Shown here: one piece after another, positions 33,354 through 41,651 of the stretch
How positions within the stretch are numbered: the stretch's first letter is position 1
Layout: the number at the start of each line of letters is the position of its first letter
DNA from: Parcubacteria group bacterium
GTDB lineage: Bacteria; Patescibacteria; ABY1; Buchananbacterales; UBA6539
NCBI GenBank assembly: GCA_002687175.1
Contig: NYZP01000001.1
Location: 10,607-74,606, forward strand
DNA length: 64,000 nt
Direction of reading: 5' to 3'
Position numbers and translations under genes: made by a program
The notes under the pieces: generated by a model
What the model was told of the DNA's origin: nothing
Database searches by the model: none
The model's input: only the letters and a program-made list of their open reading frames with translations

Positions 33354-33746
33354 CTATAACTTTTTTAACTGTGAAGATTTATAAAAACGTGATTTATAAG
33401 CTTTAAGTCGTACCAGTTTAATTTGAGGAAAGTCTGATTCTAATAGATTTACGAAGGCTTTTTGATCATAACCTAAACAAACAACATTTGGTTTAAGTCT
33501 TCTAACTACTTTCATCTGATCCACTTTATCACCTAAGACTGCTTGATTTACTATTTTTAATTCTGCCACTAACTGCTGCCGGTCTTTTTCCGAATTCATG
33601 GGCAATTTTTTTTTGATTTTTTTAGCTGTAGTATCTCTAGCAACAACCACCGTTAACTTATCACCGTATTTCTTGGCTTGTTTAAAAAAATTCAAATGCC
33701 CGGGATGAATAAAATCAAATGTACCAAATACCATTACCTGTTTCAT
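33354..33746 (-). CDS. cytidylyltransferase-like nucleotidyltransferase
   Basis: A 130-aa protein of the GCT/RibL-type family. 'VMVFGTFDFIHPGHLNFFKQAKK' contains the HxGH nucleotide-binding motif. A later 'NVVCLGYDQK' corresponds to the R/GYDQ segment of archaeal FAD synthases and glycerol-3-phosphate cytidylyltransferases. The usual ISTT-like end motif is weak, and the C-terminus is basic. The substrate is uncertain: FAD synthesis or cytidylyl transfer for an envelope polyol. Confidence 0.8.
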   Translation of the reverse strand: MKQVMVFGTFDFIHPGHLNFFKQAKKYGDKLTVVVARDTTAKKIKKKLPMNSEKDRQQLVAELKIVNQAVLGDKVDQMKVVRRLKPNVVCLGYDQKAFVNLLESDFPQIKLVRLKAYKSRFYKSSQLKKL

Positions 33747-33760
33747 GACAATGTCTAAGG

Positions 33761-34177
33761 CTAATTATCAAGCTTAGTAACTTTTCTGATCTTGGGGTTA
33801 CCAATAACATACAAAAAGACAAGGCTAATTACTGAGGCCGTAATAGCTGCCGTATAGTAACCAAGGCCGACCGCCATGCCAACCGCTGCTACCATCCAAA
33901 TTGTGGCGGCCGTGGTAATGTTGTGAATTTCTTTACGATCATGAATAATAACACCGGCCCCTAGAAAGCCAATGCCAGTAACTATCCCAGCGGCAATTCT
34001 GGCTGGATCAAAATCAAAAGAAAGCGATACGATCATGATCAGGGCTGAGCCTAGACCAACTAAAACATTAGTTCGTAGGCCAGCTTCCTTGTGTTTTTGT
34101 TCTCGCTCCAGACCGAACAAAGTGCATAAAATTGTTGCCACCACCAGTCTAATTATAATTTCACTAACTGTTAACAT
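33761..34177 (-). CDS. MgtC/SapB family membrane protein
   Basis: A 138-aa protein with four hydrophobic segments and the family core 'RLVVATILCTLFGLEREQKHKEAGLRTNVLVGLGSALIMIVS', then 'RIAAGIVTGIGFLGAGVIIHDR'. It lacks the extra C-terminal ACT-like domain of virulence MgtC, so it is the short SapB-like form. The family is linked to growth at low magnesium, but its exact activity is unsettled. Confidence 0.88.
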   Translation of the reverse strand: MLTVSEIIIRLVVATILCTLFGLEREQKHKEAGLRTNVLVGLGSALIMIVSLSFDFDPARIAAGIVTGIGFLGAGVIIHDRKEIHNITTAATIWMVAAVGMAVGLGYYTAAITASVISLVFLYVIGNPKIRKVTKLDN

Positions 34178-34180
34178 ATT

Positions 34181-35662
34181 TTATTTCTCCGGACGTAGTA
34201 AAGGAAACAGTACCACGTCACGTAAATTATCTTGCTTTGTTAATAAAGTAATTATTCGGTCAATTCCCATACCCCAGCCTGACATTGGTGGTGCCCCGTG
34301 TTCTAAAGCTTTAACGTACTCATCATCTTTGCCATGAGCTTCGGAATCACCTTTTCTCTTTGCTCTAACTTGATGAAAAAAACGCTGGGCTTGATCAACT
34401 GGATCAATCAACTCTGAATATGCATTAACAATTTCCCAGCCATTAACCACCAACTGAAAACGATCAACAATATCTGGATTGTCATCATTACGTCTAGCTA
34501 AAGGTGAAACATCAATTGGGTGAGAAGTTAAAAAAGTTGGTTGGATAATTTTGTCTTGCGATACCGTTTTGTATAAAGCATCTATGAGATTGCCTCGTTC
34601 AAGTTTATTGATGTCATCAATCTTTATTTTTTTCTTAGTAATTTGCTTTCTTAGTTCATCAACCGATTTAATCTTATCGATATCGATACCGCAATCTTTT
34701 TTAATAACTTTAGCAAAACTAACCTTAGGCCAAGGTGGCTTGAAATCTACTTTATGTAATTTACCTTGACGATCCATAATTTCTACTTTGAGGGTACCCA
34801 GAAGTTTTTTTAATAAATACTCAAACATTTGTTCAGTAAACTTCATGTTGTCTTCAAAATTCCAATAGGCTGTATAATGTTCGGCAATGGTAAAATCTTG
34901 TAAGTGGGACGGGTCCATCCCCTCATTTCTAAACGCCCGTCCAATCTCAAACACTCTTTCAAATCCGCCGACAATACTTTCTTTCAGATATGTCTCCGGA
35001 GCAATTCTTAAAAATACATCAATGTCTAAAGCATTATGACGAGTGTTAAATGGTTTAGCCAGTGCCCCCGAAGCAGTATTTGTTAGTATTGGCGTTTCTA
35101 CTTCAATAAAATTTTGAGCCCAATAGAACTCTCTTAAAGATTTAATAAATTGGCTGCGAAATAAAAAACGATCAAATGTTTCTTGATTAGATGTTAAATC
35201 TAAATACCTTTGACGATAGATAGATTCCTGATCTTTTAAACCATGAAACTTTTCTGGCAACGGCCGTAGCGCTTTTGATAGTAAAGTATATTTTTTAACT
35301 AAAATTGAAAGTTCACCTTTTTTAGTTTTGAACACTTCCCCTTCAATGCCAATAAAATCAGCCGGGTCAAAAATCTTTAAAAATTTCTTTAAATCTAGGT
35401 CATTTTTTTTTAAGACAATCTGCATTTTACTCGAACTGTCTTGGATATGGCAAAATGCGATTTTACCCATTTCCCGAATGGTTAATAATCTCCCAGCGGT
35501 TTTTACTTTTTTACCCACCTTTAATTTTAAAACTTCAGCAACTGACTGAAGTTTTTCAAATTTTTCCGGGTAAGGGTTAATCTTCTGCTCTCTGATTTTC
35601 TTTAGTTTGTCTAACCGAGTATTATACTCGTCTTTCAAAGGTTTTGGCAAAATTTTTGACAT
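34181..35662 (-). CDS. lysS: lysyl-tRNA synthetase, class II
   Basis: A 493-aa enzyme. The OB-fold anticodon domain spans about 50-150 ('VKTAGRLLTIREMGKIAFCHIQD'). Class II motif 2 is 'FEIGRAFRNEGMDPSHLQDFT' and motif 3 is 'GAPPMSGWGMGIDRIITLL'. Complete. It is followed 3 nt later by the MgtC-like gene. No SD. Confidence 0.96.
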   Translation of the reverse strand: MSKILPKPLKDEYNTRLDKLKKIREQKINPYPEKFEKLQSVAEVLKLKVGKKVKTAGRLLTIREMGKIAFCHIQDSSSKMQIVLKKNDLDLKKFLKIFDPADFIGIEGEVFKTKKGELSILVKKYTLLSKALRPLPEKFHGLKDQESIYRQRYLDLTSNQETFDRFLFRSQFIKSLREFYWAQNFIEVETPILTNTASGALAKPFNTRHNALDIDVFLRIAPETYLKESIVGGFERVFEIGRAFRNEGMDPSHLQDFTIAEHYTAYWNFEDNMKFTEQMFEYLLKKLLGTLKVEIMDRQGKLHKVDFKPPWPKVSFAKVIKKDCGIDIDKIKSVDELRKQITKKKIKIDDINKLERGNLIDALYKTVSQDKIIQPTFLTSHPIDVSPLARRNDDNPDIVDRFQLVVNGWEIVNAYSELIDPVDQAQRFFHQVRAKRKGDSEAHGKDDEYVKALEHGAPPMSGWGMGIDRIITLLTKQDNLRDVVLFPLLRPEK

Positions 35663-35706
35663 AAAGTTAATAGTAATATTTTACTAAAAAAATGGGTTTT
35701 AGTCAA

Positions 35707-35732
35707 AGAAAAAATACCGCTATTTACGGTAT
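35707..35732 (-). terminator. intrinsic terminator after greA
   Basis: ATACCG / CGGTAT stem (35714-35719, 35727-35732) followed by a T-run on the minus strand, between greA and lysS. Confidence 0.6.
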
Positions 35733-35752
35733 AAATTTGTCAGTAAATTTTA

Positions 35753-36211
35753 CTAGGTTATCTCTAAAATCTCACAGTCCATGTCACCATTAGGAACCTG
35801 GACAACCACCTTCTCGCCCTTTTGATGTCCTAAAAAAGCTCGACCAATTGGTGATTCATTGGATATTAAGCCTTGGGTCGGGTCAGCCTCATTAGAGCCG
35901 ACAATGGTGTATTTAAACTCTTTATCACCACACAGTGCTCTGATAGTACAGCCAACTGTTACGAAATCCTTATTACCTTTATTATCAATAATTTCTGACC
36001 GACTGGTAAGGTTTTCCAACTCAGTAATCCGCCCAGCAATAAAACCCTGCTCGTCTTTGGCATCTTGGTACTCGGCGTTTTCTGAAAGATCACCCAATTC
36101 TTTGGCTCGAGCAATACGTTCAATAACTTCTGGCATCTTATTCTTTTTCAAATCTTCCATTTCTTCTTTCAATTTTTTTAGCCCATCCTTTGTAATATAA
36201 TTTACACCCAT
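35753..36211 (-). CDS. greA: transcription elongation factor GreA
   Basis: A 152-aa protein. The N-terminal coiled-coil prong has the acidic tip 'ARAKELGDLSENAEYQDAKDEQ', and the C-terminal FKBP-like domain has 'SNESPIGRAFLGHQKGEKVVVQVPNG'. It stimulates transcript cleavage by backtracked RNA polymerase. Full length and canonical. Confidence 0.96.
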   Translation of the reverse strand: MGVNYITKDGLKKLKEEMEDLKKNKMPEVIERIARAKELGDLSENAEYQDAKDEQGFIAGRITELENLTSRSEIIDNKGNKDFVTVGCTIRALCGDKEFKYTIVGSNEADPTQGLISNESPIGRAFLGHQKGEKVVVQVPNGDMDCEILEIT

Positions 36212-36363
36212 AAGTTTAATTTTGACTTATAAAAAAATAGCGGGAATGTTAAGTTTAAATCGCTAAAGTTTATTTATATATTAAATATTTTATTGGTAGT
36301 AGTTATCCACAATCTAAATTTATTTCAATCATTATAGCCTAAGCAAAATATGTCGTCAATAGT

Positions 36364-36402
36364 AAAAAAACCCTTGTCTCTCACAGGTTGAAAAAACAAG
36401 GG
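36364..36402 (-). terminator. intrinsic terminator of the 1234-aa gene
   Basis: CCCTTGT / ACAAGGG stem (36371-36377, 36396-36402) with seven T on the minus strand, 9 nt beyond the gene's stop. Confidence 0.85.
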
Positions 36403-36410
36403 CTGGCTTT

Positions 36411-39400
36411 TTAAAAGCCGGATAATTGCATCCAGGTAGCGTAAATTTCTTCGGCCGTTCGGCCCAGGTTAGAGATTCTAATCTCATCAAGGGCACCATC
36501 ATAGAAGAAATAATCTACATTCTCCCAAACGCATTTACCAAAGTACAATGGGCAAGAACTTTTGGTGATAACATTGACCGTTGGATCAGAGTTGTCCAAC
36601 TGACCGTTAATGTAAATCTGACGGCCGACTGAATTCTGAACTACAACCACGTAGTACCACTGACCAACCATCAGCTGACGATTACTAATTAAAGCAGTCA
36701 TTGGCGTGCTTGGATTGCTGGTGGTTTCCCAGCGTATCCTACCAGCTGACTCACCGGTACCCAAGGCAACCACGTAAGAACGATTGTTCCTGTCAGCTTT
36801 ACTAAATATGAACTGGGTATCAGTCGTATTGTTTGGCTTAAGCCAAAACTCAATTGTAATTTCTGATGGCATTAATTCATCATCAGTCGGCACCATTAAA
36901 AACTGGGTAACTCCATCCAGGTCAATGGCACCATCAGCCAGCTGATTAAAGCCAGATATCGACATAGATGAACCAAAGGCCAGCAAATCAAGTTCGGGCT
37001 TGCCACCATAATTGACCAATTTTTGTTCAGTTCCGGTCTGACCATTGAGAGGCCAAAGACCAACAGTAGAGTAATCACTTTCCAGATTGAAGATTAACTC
37101 AGAAACGGGTTGGCTAATTTCTGTTGGCAAACCAGCTACTAGCAAGTCGTGATAAATATTTACGTCGCTAGCAGACATTGAACCGGCGGAAATAACCAGT
37201 TCATCAATTTCTCCCTGAAACAGAAAATAATCAACACCATCAAAGATTTGCTTACCAACCAGCAATGGAGCCGTGCTGTTAGGCACAACATTACCGACAG
37301 CATCACTATTATCCAGCTGACCATCCAGGTAGATAAAGCGACCTAAAGCACTTTGCACTACCACCAAGTGATACCAGCGTTTTGTCATGATAATGGTCTG
37401 TGACATCAAATAAGTTAGTGGGCTAGCCGGTTGGCTAGTCGTTCCCCACATTACCTTACCCTTATCACTGCCCACTCCACAGATGCTCAAATCATAGGAG
37501 CGATCACCATTTTCCAGCTTGGACAAAAGTGTCATAGTGCTGTTCAGTCTAGGAAACTGAAACCAAAGACTGATAGTCAATTCACTGGTGGTTAACTGAT
37601 CATCGTCATTGATCAGTAAATAGCTTTCACCGTTAAACTGATAAGCTCCATCATCCTGGCCAGTAAAACCCGGGGCTGAGCCAACAGCACCGACTTCCAT
37701 TAAATCGCCCAATGAGCTTTCTTGAACATTACGACGTTTTTCAACTGAGCCAACTAAACCATCCATATACCAATCACCAAGCAAATTTTCCTGCCAGTTG
37801 AGCCAAAATAGCTCTTCGGCGGTGACAGCACTATCAAGGATGGCAAAAACGGCTTCAGCGATGTTATTGTCCTCACTCGGTTCACTAATAATACTGTCGG
37901 CATCAGCCACCACGGTAATTACATAATCACCAGCTGGCAATGCCATCAGATAAAACTGCTCTTGCCAACTTCCGTTAGCGACCAATTCCGGCAACAAGAC
38001 AGAAACAATTAGCTCTAGGCTGCCGGTTGACAATTCTTCAAGCCAAACTTCCATCCGGCTAACCAGACTACTGCGGTTGGCTAGGTTGCTGATACTTGGT
38101 GCTAAGACCACTTCCTCTCCTGGAACAAAAACGCCCAGGTTAAACGGAATGTCAGCCACCAAGTCAGTAAATGGCTTCAATTGAATCTGATGGATACCAC
38201 TATCACTGACCTTGGAATAACTGCCGAAGCTGCCAGTATACTCAACGTACAGAGCAAAAGCCACTTCAACACTATTCTCATACCAATCTTCAGTAGTGAA
38301 AGGTATTGCCACCTCAACATAACCTTTAGCCGGTATGACAATTCCGCTCAGGTCGAACTGACCAGGCACCAGCCAAGAATTGCCGCTGACAAGCGTTTGG
38401 TAGGACGGGTTAGCCAAGCCTTGTTGAAAACCATTTTCCAAGCGGAAAATGGCAGTGTGGCTTTCGCCAGGACCAGCATAAACTACACCAACTGGTACAA
38501 TGGTAAAGTTCTCGCCAATAAAAATGGTTTTTGTTTGACTACGGCCGATTAACACGGCTTGATTATCAAACACCTCAACGTAAATATTGTAAGAACCATT
38601 GGCCAAATTACTGATCCAGTACCCTTCTCCAGGACTGGCCACGTATCGTTGTCCATTGACCACAATCTCAACAAAGCTGGCGTTGGGCAAATCAGGTAAC
38701 AGAAATTCAATCTGATTGTTCCTGACCCAATGTGCGAAATCAACAACTTCTACTTCTGGCAATTCCTCCGCCGGAGTAGTGACTGAAACTTCTGCTGCTT
38801 CTGCCAAGACATTAGCGTTGCCATCAACGGCCACCACTTTGAAAACATAAGTGGTGCTAGGAGACAGTCCATAGACAGTAAGCTCAAAATTAGCCATATC
38901 AGCGATATACTGTCCATCCTGGTAGACTTCATAATGTTCTGCACTAATGTCATTATTGGTGACAAAAGCACTTTCTGGCGATAAGGCCCAAGCTTCGATC
39001 AACAGTTCGTCACTTTGTCCAGGTATCAATGCAATGGTGAAATCAGCACCTCCGCGACCATCAGGTATACCCAAAGCAACAACACCGTTCTCCGGCCGCC
39101 AAATCAAAAACTTATTGTCGACCATGAAATCTTGACGAAGATAAGTCACCTTGGCTTTATCCTCATTAAAACTACCATTCTCGTACGGATAGTGGGCCCA
39201 GGGATACTCATTGGAAATTGGTGCATTTAATTCCTTGGGTCCATCTACGTCAGACATGTAATACCATCTAAACCCATCTTTGATCAAAAAAGCTTGCCCT
39301 AAGACTGAGTTGTAGATAATCGCCGAGTAAAATCCAGTTTCTGAATTATAGAAATCCTGAATTTCTACGTAGGTTGAACCATCTTGACTGTACCAACGGT

Positions 39401-40115
39401 GAACATAGAAACCTCCACCATTATCAAACGGATCACCAATCAGACTCGAGAATTGATTTGCTACTTCAGTAATTTCCTGATGAAACGTTCCGTCTTCCCA
39501 GTAACCAGTAATGAGCGACGTCTGCCCATTATTACCTGACTCATACACATGTCCACGTACTAAACCAGCGATGAATTCATTCGAATTAAATTCTCTAAAT
39601 GAACCACCAGCTGTCACATCTCTAGCCCATATTCTTTCAGCGATGACAGATACACTTTGACCTGCATCTTGTGAAGGATCGCCCTCGTGTAAACCATAGT
39701 GAATATGATCTCCACTACAATTACCAGTACAACCTTCAATTCCGATGACCTGCCCTTGATCAACCCATTGACCATTCTGAATACTAAAACTTTTCAGATG
39801 TGATCCTGGGATGACAAAAAGCCCATTACCGACATCAATATTCACATGATTACCAAAACCATCAGGACCATTGCTGTAGTGAATATAAGCTATACCACTG
39901 ATAGACGCTACGACTACATGATCTTGATCATTTGGTGTGTCAAAATCTAAATCATAACGAGTCGTGACACCATTATGGCTATAAATTTCACCAGGTCCTT
40001 GAGTACATAAATATTGTACCCCCGCAGGGAATGGCAACTGCAGTAAGGGCTGTTCAGTAAAGGCTGATCCACTAATTACTAAGAGAAATACTGCCACCAC
40101 TTGTAACTTTCTCAT
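36411..40115 (-). CDS. large secreted multidomain protein: M23-like, FN3, CARDB, two LamG
   Basis: A 1234-aa protein with a signal peptide at 1-20. An M23/LytM-like domain lies at about 25-185 ('SHNGVTTRYDLDFDTPND', 'GNHVNIDVG', 'GDHIHYGLHEGD'). A fibronectin III module lies at about 395-455 and a CARDB-like module at about 665-765. Two LamG/concanavalin-like domains follow, at about 800-990 ('SELTISLWFQFPRL') and about 1020-1230 ('SEITIEFWLKPNN'), both with 'VVVQ...GR.IY(I/L)(N/D)GQLDNSD'. SD AGGAGG precedes the ATG. It is GC-richer than core genes. Probably a surface adhesin or glycan-binding hydrolase. Confidence 0.8.
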   Translation of the reverse strand: MRKLQVVAVFLLVISGSAFTEQPLLQLPFPAGVQYLCTQGPGEIYSHNGVTTRYDLDFDTPNDQDHVVVASISGIAYIHYSNGPDGFGNHVNIDVGNGLFVIPGSHLKSFSIQNGQWVDQGQVIGIEGCTGNCSGDHIHYGLHEGDPSQDAGQSVSVIAERIWARDVTAGGSFREFNSNEFIAGLVRGHVYESGNNGQTSLITGYWEDGTFHQEITEVANQFSSLIGDPFDNGGGFYVHRWYSQDGSTYVEIQDFYNSETGFYSAIIYNSVLGQAFLIKDGFRWYYMSDVDGPKELNAPISNEYPWAHYPYENGSFNEDKAKVTYLRQDFMVDNKFLIWRPENGVVALGIPDGRGGADFTIALIPGQSDELLIEAWALSPESAFVTNNDISAEHYEVYQDGQYIADMANFELTVYGLSPSTTYVFKVVAVDGNANVLAEAAEVSVTTPAEELPEVEVVDFAHWVRNNQIEFLLPDLPNASFVEIVVNGQRYVASPGEGYWISNLANGSYNIYVEVFDNQAVLIGRSQTKTIFIGENFTIVPVGVVYAGPGESHTAIFRLENGFQQGLANPSYQTLVSGNSWLVPGQFDLSGIVIPAKGYVEVAIPFTTEDWYENSVEVAFALYVEYTGSFGSYSKVSDSGIHQIQLKPFTDLVADIPFNLGVFVPGEEVVLAPSISNLANRSSLVSRMEVWLEELSTGSLELIVSVLLPELVANGSWQEQFYLMALPAGDYVITVVADADSIISEPSEDNNIAEAVFAILDSAVTAEELFWLNWQENLLGDWYMDGLVGSVEKRRNVQESSLGDLMEVGAVGSAPGFTGQDDGAYQFNGESYLLINDDDQLTTSELTISLWFQFPRLNSTMTLLSKLENGDRSYDLSICGVGSDKGKVMWGTTSQPASPLTYLMSQTIIMTKRWYHLVVVQSALGRFIYLDGQLDNSDAVGNVVPNSTAPLLVGKQIFDGVDYFLFQGEIDELVISAGSMSASDVNIYHDLLVAGLPTEISQPVSELIFNLESDYSTVGLWPLNGQTGTEQKLVNYGGKPELDLLAFGSSMSISGFNQLADGAIDLDGVTQFLMVPTDDELMPSEITIEFWLKPNNTTDTQFIFSKADRNNRSYVVALGTGESAGRIRWETTSNPSTPMTALISNRQLMVGQWYYVVVVQNSVGRQIYINGQLDNSDPTVNVITKSSCPLYFGKCVWENVDYFFYDGALDEIRISNLGRTAEEIYATWMQLSGF

Positions 40116-40163
40116 GACTAACCTCCTATTTAGTTTAGATTGTCAATGAACACTTCACATCAT

Positions 40164-40188
40164 AAAAAAACTCTCCGTACTTAGAGAG
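40164..40188 (-). terminator. intrinsic terminator after the PsbP-like lipoprotein gene
   Basis: CTCTC / GAGAG stem (40171-40175, 40184-40188) with seven T on the minus strand. A second inverted repeat based on TTAGAGA lies just upstream in the same transcript. Confidence 0.65.
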
Positions 40189-40263
40189 CTTTTCTAAAAA
40201 CAACATAATGTCTTCTTAGAGAAGCTCTCTAAGTGCACTATGTTGATTGAGATAATTTATTAG

Positions 40264-40779
40264 CTAAAGAAGAAAATTAAAGTTAGATATAATTGATTCT
40301 AAAATTTTATGATCTGCTTCATTACTAATTAATAATTCTAGTCTATTACAATTTTTTAAATCATCTTCACATATATCCCAATTTTTAATTTCTATTGTAA
40401 AATTATATAATATTAAAGTTTTTCCTTCTAACAATGACCATTCTCTTAAATTAACTGGCTTGTTGTCAATTGATTCAACATTCTTGATTGGTACTGTAGA
40501 TGGTAAACCATGATTAAAATTACCTTTAGGTAAGATTGATAAACTGGATTGTTCATTTGTAATAAAAAACCCCTTTGAGTAATTAAATCGCTCACTAAAT
40601 GACCATCCATCTGGATATTTTATTTCAAATCCAAATTCCTCATTAGTGTAAGTCTGCCAATCTGCAGTATTAATCACATTTGTATTGTCTACTGATTTTT
40701 TGACACAACCAAAAAGCCCTAATCCAAAAATCATGGTTAAAATTACAAAAGCAAATTGTTTTTTTCCAAACTTAATCAT
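40264..40779 (-). CDS. PsbP-like lipoprotein
   Basis: A 171-aa protein. The signal sequence has lipobox 'LGLFGC' at about 22-27, followed by 'WQTYTNEEFGFEIKYPDGWSF', the opening of the PsbP/DUF1795-like fold common in short bacterial lipoproteins of unknown function. No SD. A hairpin resembling a terminator lies between its promoter and its ATG, so expression may be attenuated. Confidence 0.7.
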   Translation of the reverse strand: MIKFGKKQFAFVILTMIFGLGLFGCVKKSVDNTNVINTADWQTYTNEEFGFEIKYPDGWSFSERFNYSKGFFITNEQSSLSILPKGNFNHGLPSTVPIKNVESIDNKPVNLREWSLLEGKTLILYNFTIEIKNWDICEDDLKNCNRLELLISNEADHKILESIISNFNFLL

Positions 40780-40791
40780 AGCTCGACTAAA

Positions 40792-40812
40792 TAAAAATAA
40801 ACGCCATCGGCG
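40792..40812 (-). terminator. terminator-like hairpin in the leader of the lipoprotein gene
   Basis: Minus-strand CGCC-gat-GGCG followed by a T-rich tract, 13 nt before the ATG at 40779. It is positioned as an attenuator, or as the end of a short RNA starting near 40836. Confidence 0.5.
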
Positions 40813-40842
40813 CTACATTGATTTGTATATTCATCTACTAAC

Positions 40843-40870
40843 ATTTTACCACTTATAAAAATAACGTCAA
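40843..40870 (-). promoter_or_regulatory. promoter of the lipoprotein gene or short leader RNA
   Basis: Minus strand TTGACG (40865-40870), a 16-nt spacer and TAAAAT (40843-40848). It resembles the promoter at 41620-41647 in sequence and in the bases that follow. Confidence 0.6.
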
Positions 40871-40895
40871 TACACAAAAGTGGATAAATTGTGAT

Positions 40896-41304
40896 CTAGT
40901 TAATTTTTTCTAAAGTTTTATTTAAAGTATTATATTTATGATGTTTCTTTTGATTATCTATGTATTTTCTTACTATGGTAAAATCTTTTTCCGATAGGCT
41001 AAAAACACCATACCCTTTCTGCCAAAAAAAATTTTGATTATTTTGTGAAATATTTATATAGCGTGACGAGCTTCCTTTAATTCTATTGACAAATTCAGAA
41101 ATGCTAACCTTCGGAGGTATATGACGTAATAAATGGACATGATCATCTATATTGTTAAATGTAAAACTCTTACCATGACACTCAATTATTTTTTTTTGGA
41201 ATGTAATTTTTTATTAATTTTTCAATTGGATCAGTAATTAAAGGTTCTCTATTCTTAGTAGACCAAATAATATGATAATATAATTTATGAAAAACATTTG
41301 ACAT
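40896..41304 (-). pseudogene. IS200/REP-type Y1 transposase (TnpA), frameshifted
   Basis: Two frames together give about 136 residues. The first is 'MSNVFHKLYYHIIWSTKNREPLIT', and after a shift in a nine-base A-run (41189-41197) 'IIECHGKSFTFNNIDDHVHLLRHIPPKVS' follows, then 'KYIDNQKKHHKYN'. The HUH motif (HVH) and catalytic Tyr (YIDNQKKHH) are both intact, so only the frame is broken. Y1 transposases move single-stranded IS200/IS605 elements or REP palindromes. Palindromes that could be its ends lie at 41317-41367. Confidence 0.8.
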
Positions 41305-41316
41305 ATCTTTATTATC

Positions 41317-41502
41317 GCCCGGGCATTCATGCCCGGGCTGAGATTTTACAAATGTCCCTAAAGGGACATAATTTTTAAATTTAGCACTCCCTTATCTTAC
41401 TACGCTCTAATTTTATCTTTAAACCAAGGAAGAGAATATTACAGCCCTGCCCTTCAGGGCTGGGCTAATTCAGGGCTGGGCTAATTCAGGGCTGGGCTAA
41501 TT
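41317..41502. repeat. palindromes and a 16-bp tandem repeat beside the transposase
   Basis: Stem GCCCGGGC-attcat-GCCCGGGC (41317-41338), stem GTCCC/GGGAC (41354-41367) and stem AGCCCTG/CAGGGCT (41443-41461) are present. Three perfect tandem copies of CAGGGCTGGGCTAATT follow (41455-41502), with a decayed partial copy. Hairpins of this kind are the substrates of Y1 transposases. Confidence 0.75.
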
Positions 41503-41544
41503 AAAATATATTGGCTAATTAAAATGCATCCTACTGATTTAAAA

Positions 41545-41613
41545 ATAAAAAAAGTGCCTAAGGCACTATGTTGATCCTGTCACTTGATATTTAGCTAAAG
41601 ACTTTATTCATCT
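41545..41613 (-). ncRNA. candidate small RNA (about 65-70 nt) downstream of mrdA
   Basis: Its own promoter (41620-41647) and a terminator AGTGCC-taa-GGCACT with a T-run (41541-41567) enclose about 70 nt between mrdA and the transposase remnant. Only a six-codon ORF fits. The promoter, the segment just after it and the terminator-proximal ATCAACATAGTGC recur in related form near 40.8 and 40.24 kb. Confidence 0.5.
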
Positions 41614-41619
41614 GTAAAC

Positions 41620-41647
41620 ATTTTACCATTTCTGAAAACCATGTCAA
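41620..41647 (-). promoter_or_regulatory. promoter of the candidate small RNA
   Basis: Minus strand TTGACA (41642-41647), a 16-nt spacer and TAAAAT (41620-41625), starting 5 bp after the mrdA stop. Confidence 0.65.
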
Positions 41648-41651
41648 TAAA

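Noticed and set aside
25627..36311. Perfect DnaA-box-like TTATCCACA at 25627-25635 and 36303-36311 as replication origin
   Set aside because: Single isolated nonamers 10 kb apart in AT-rich intergenic DNA, with no box cluster and no dnaA, dnaN, gidA or similar gene nearby.
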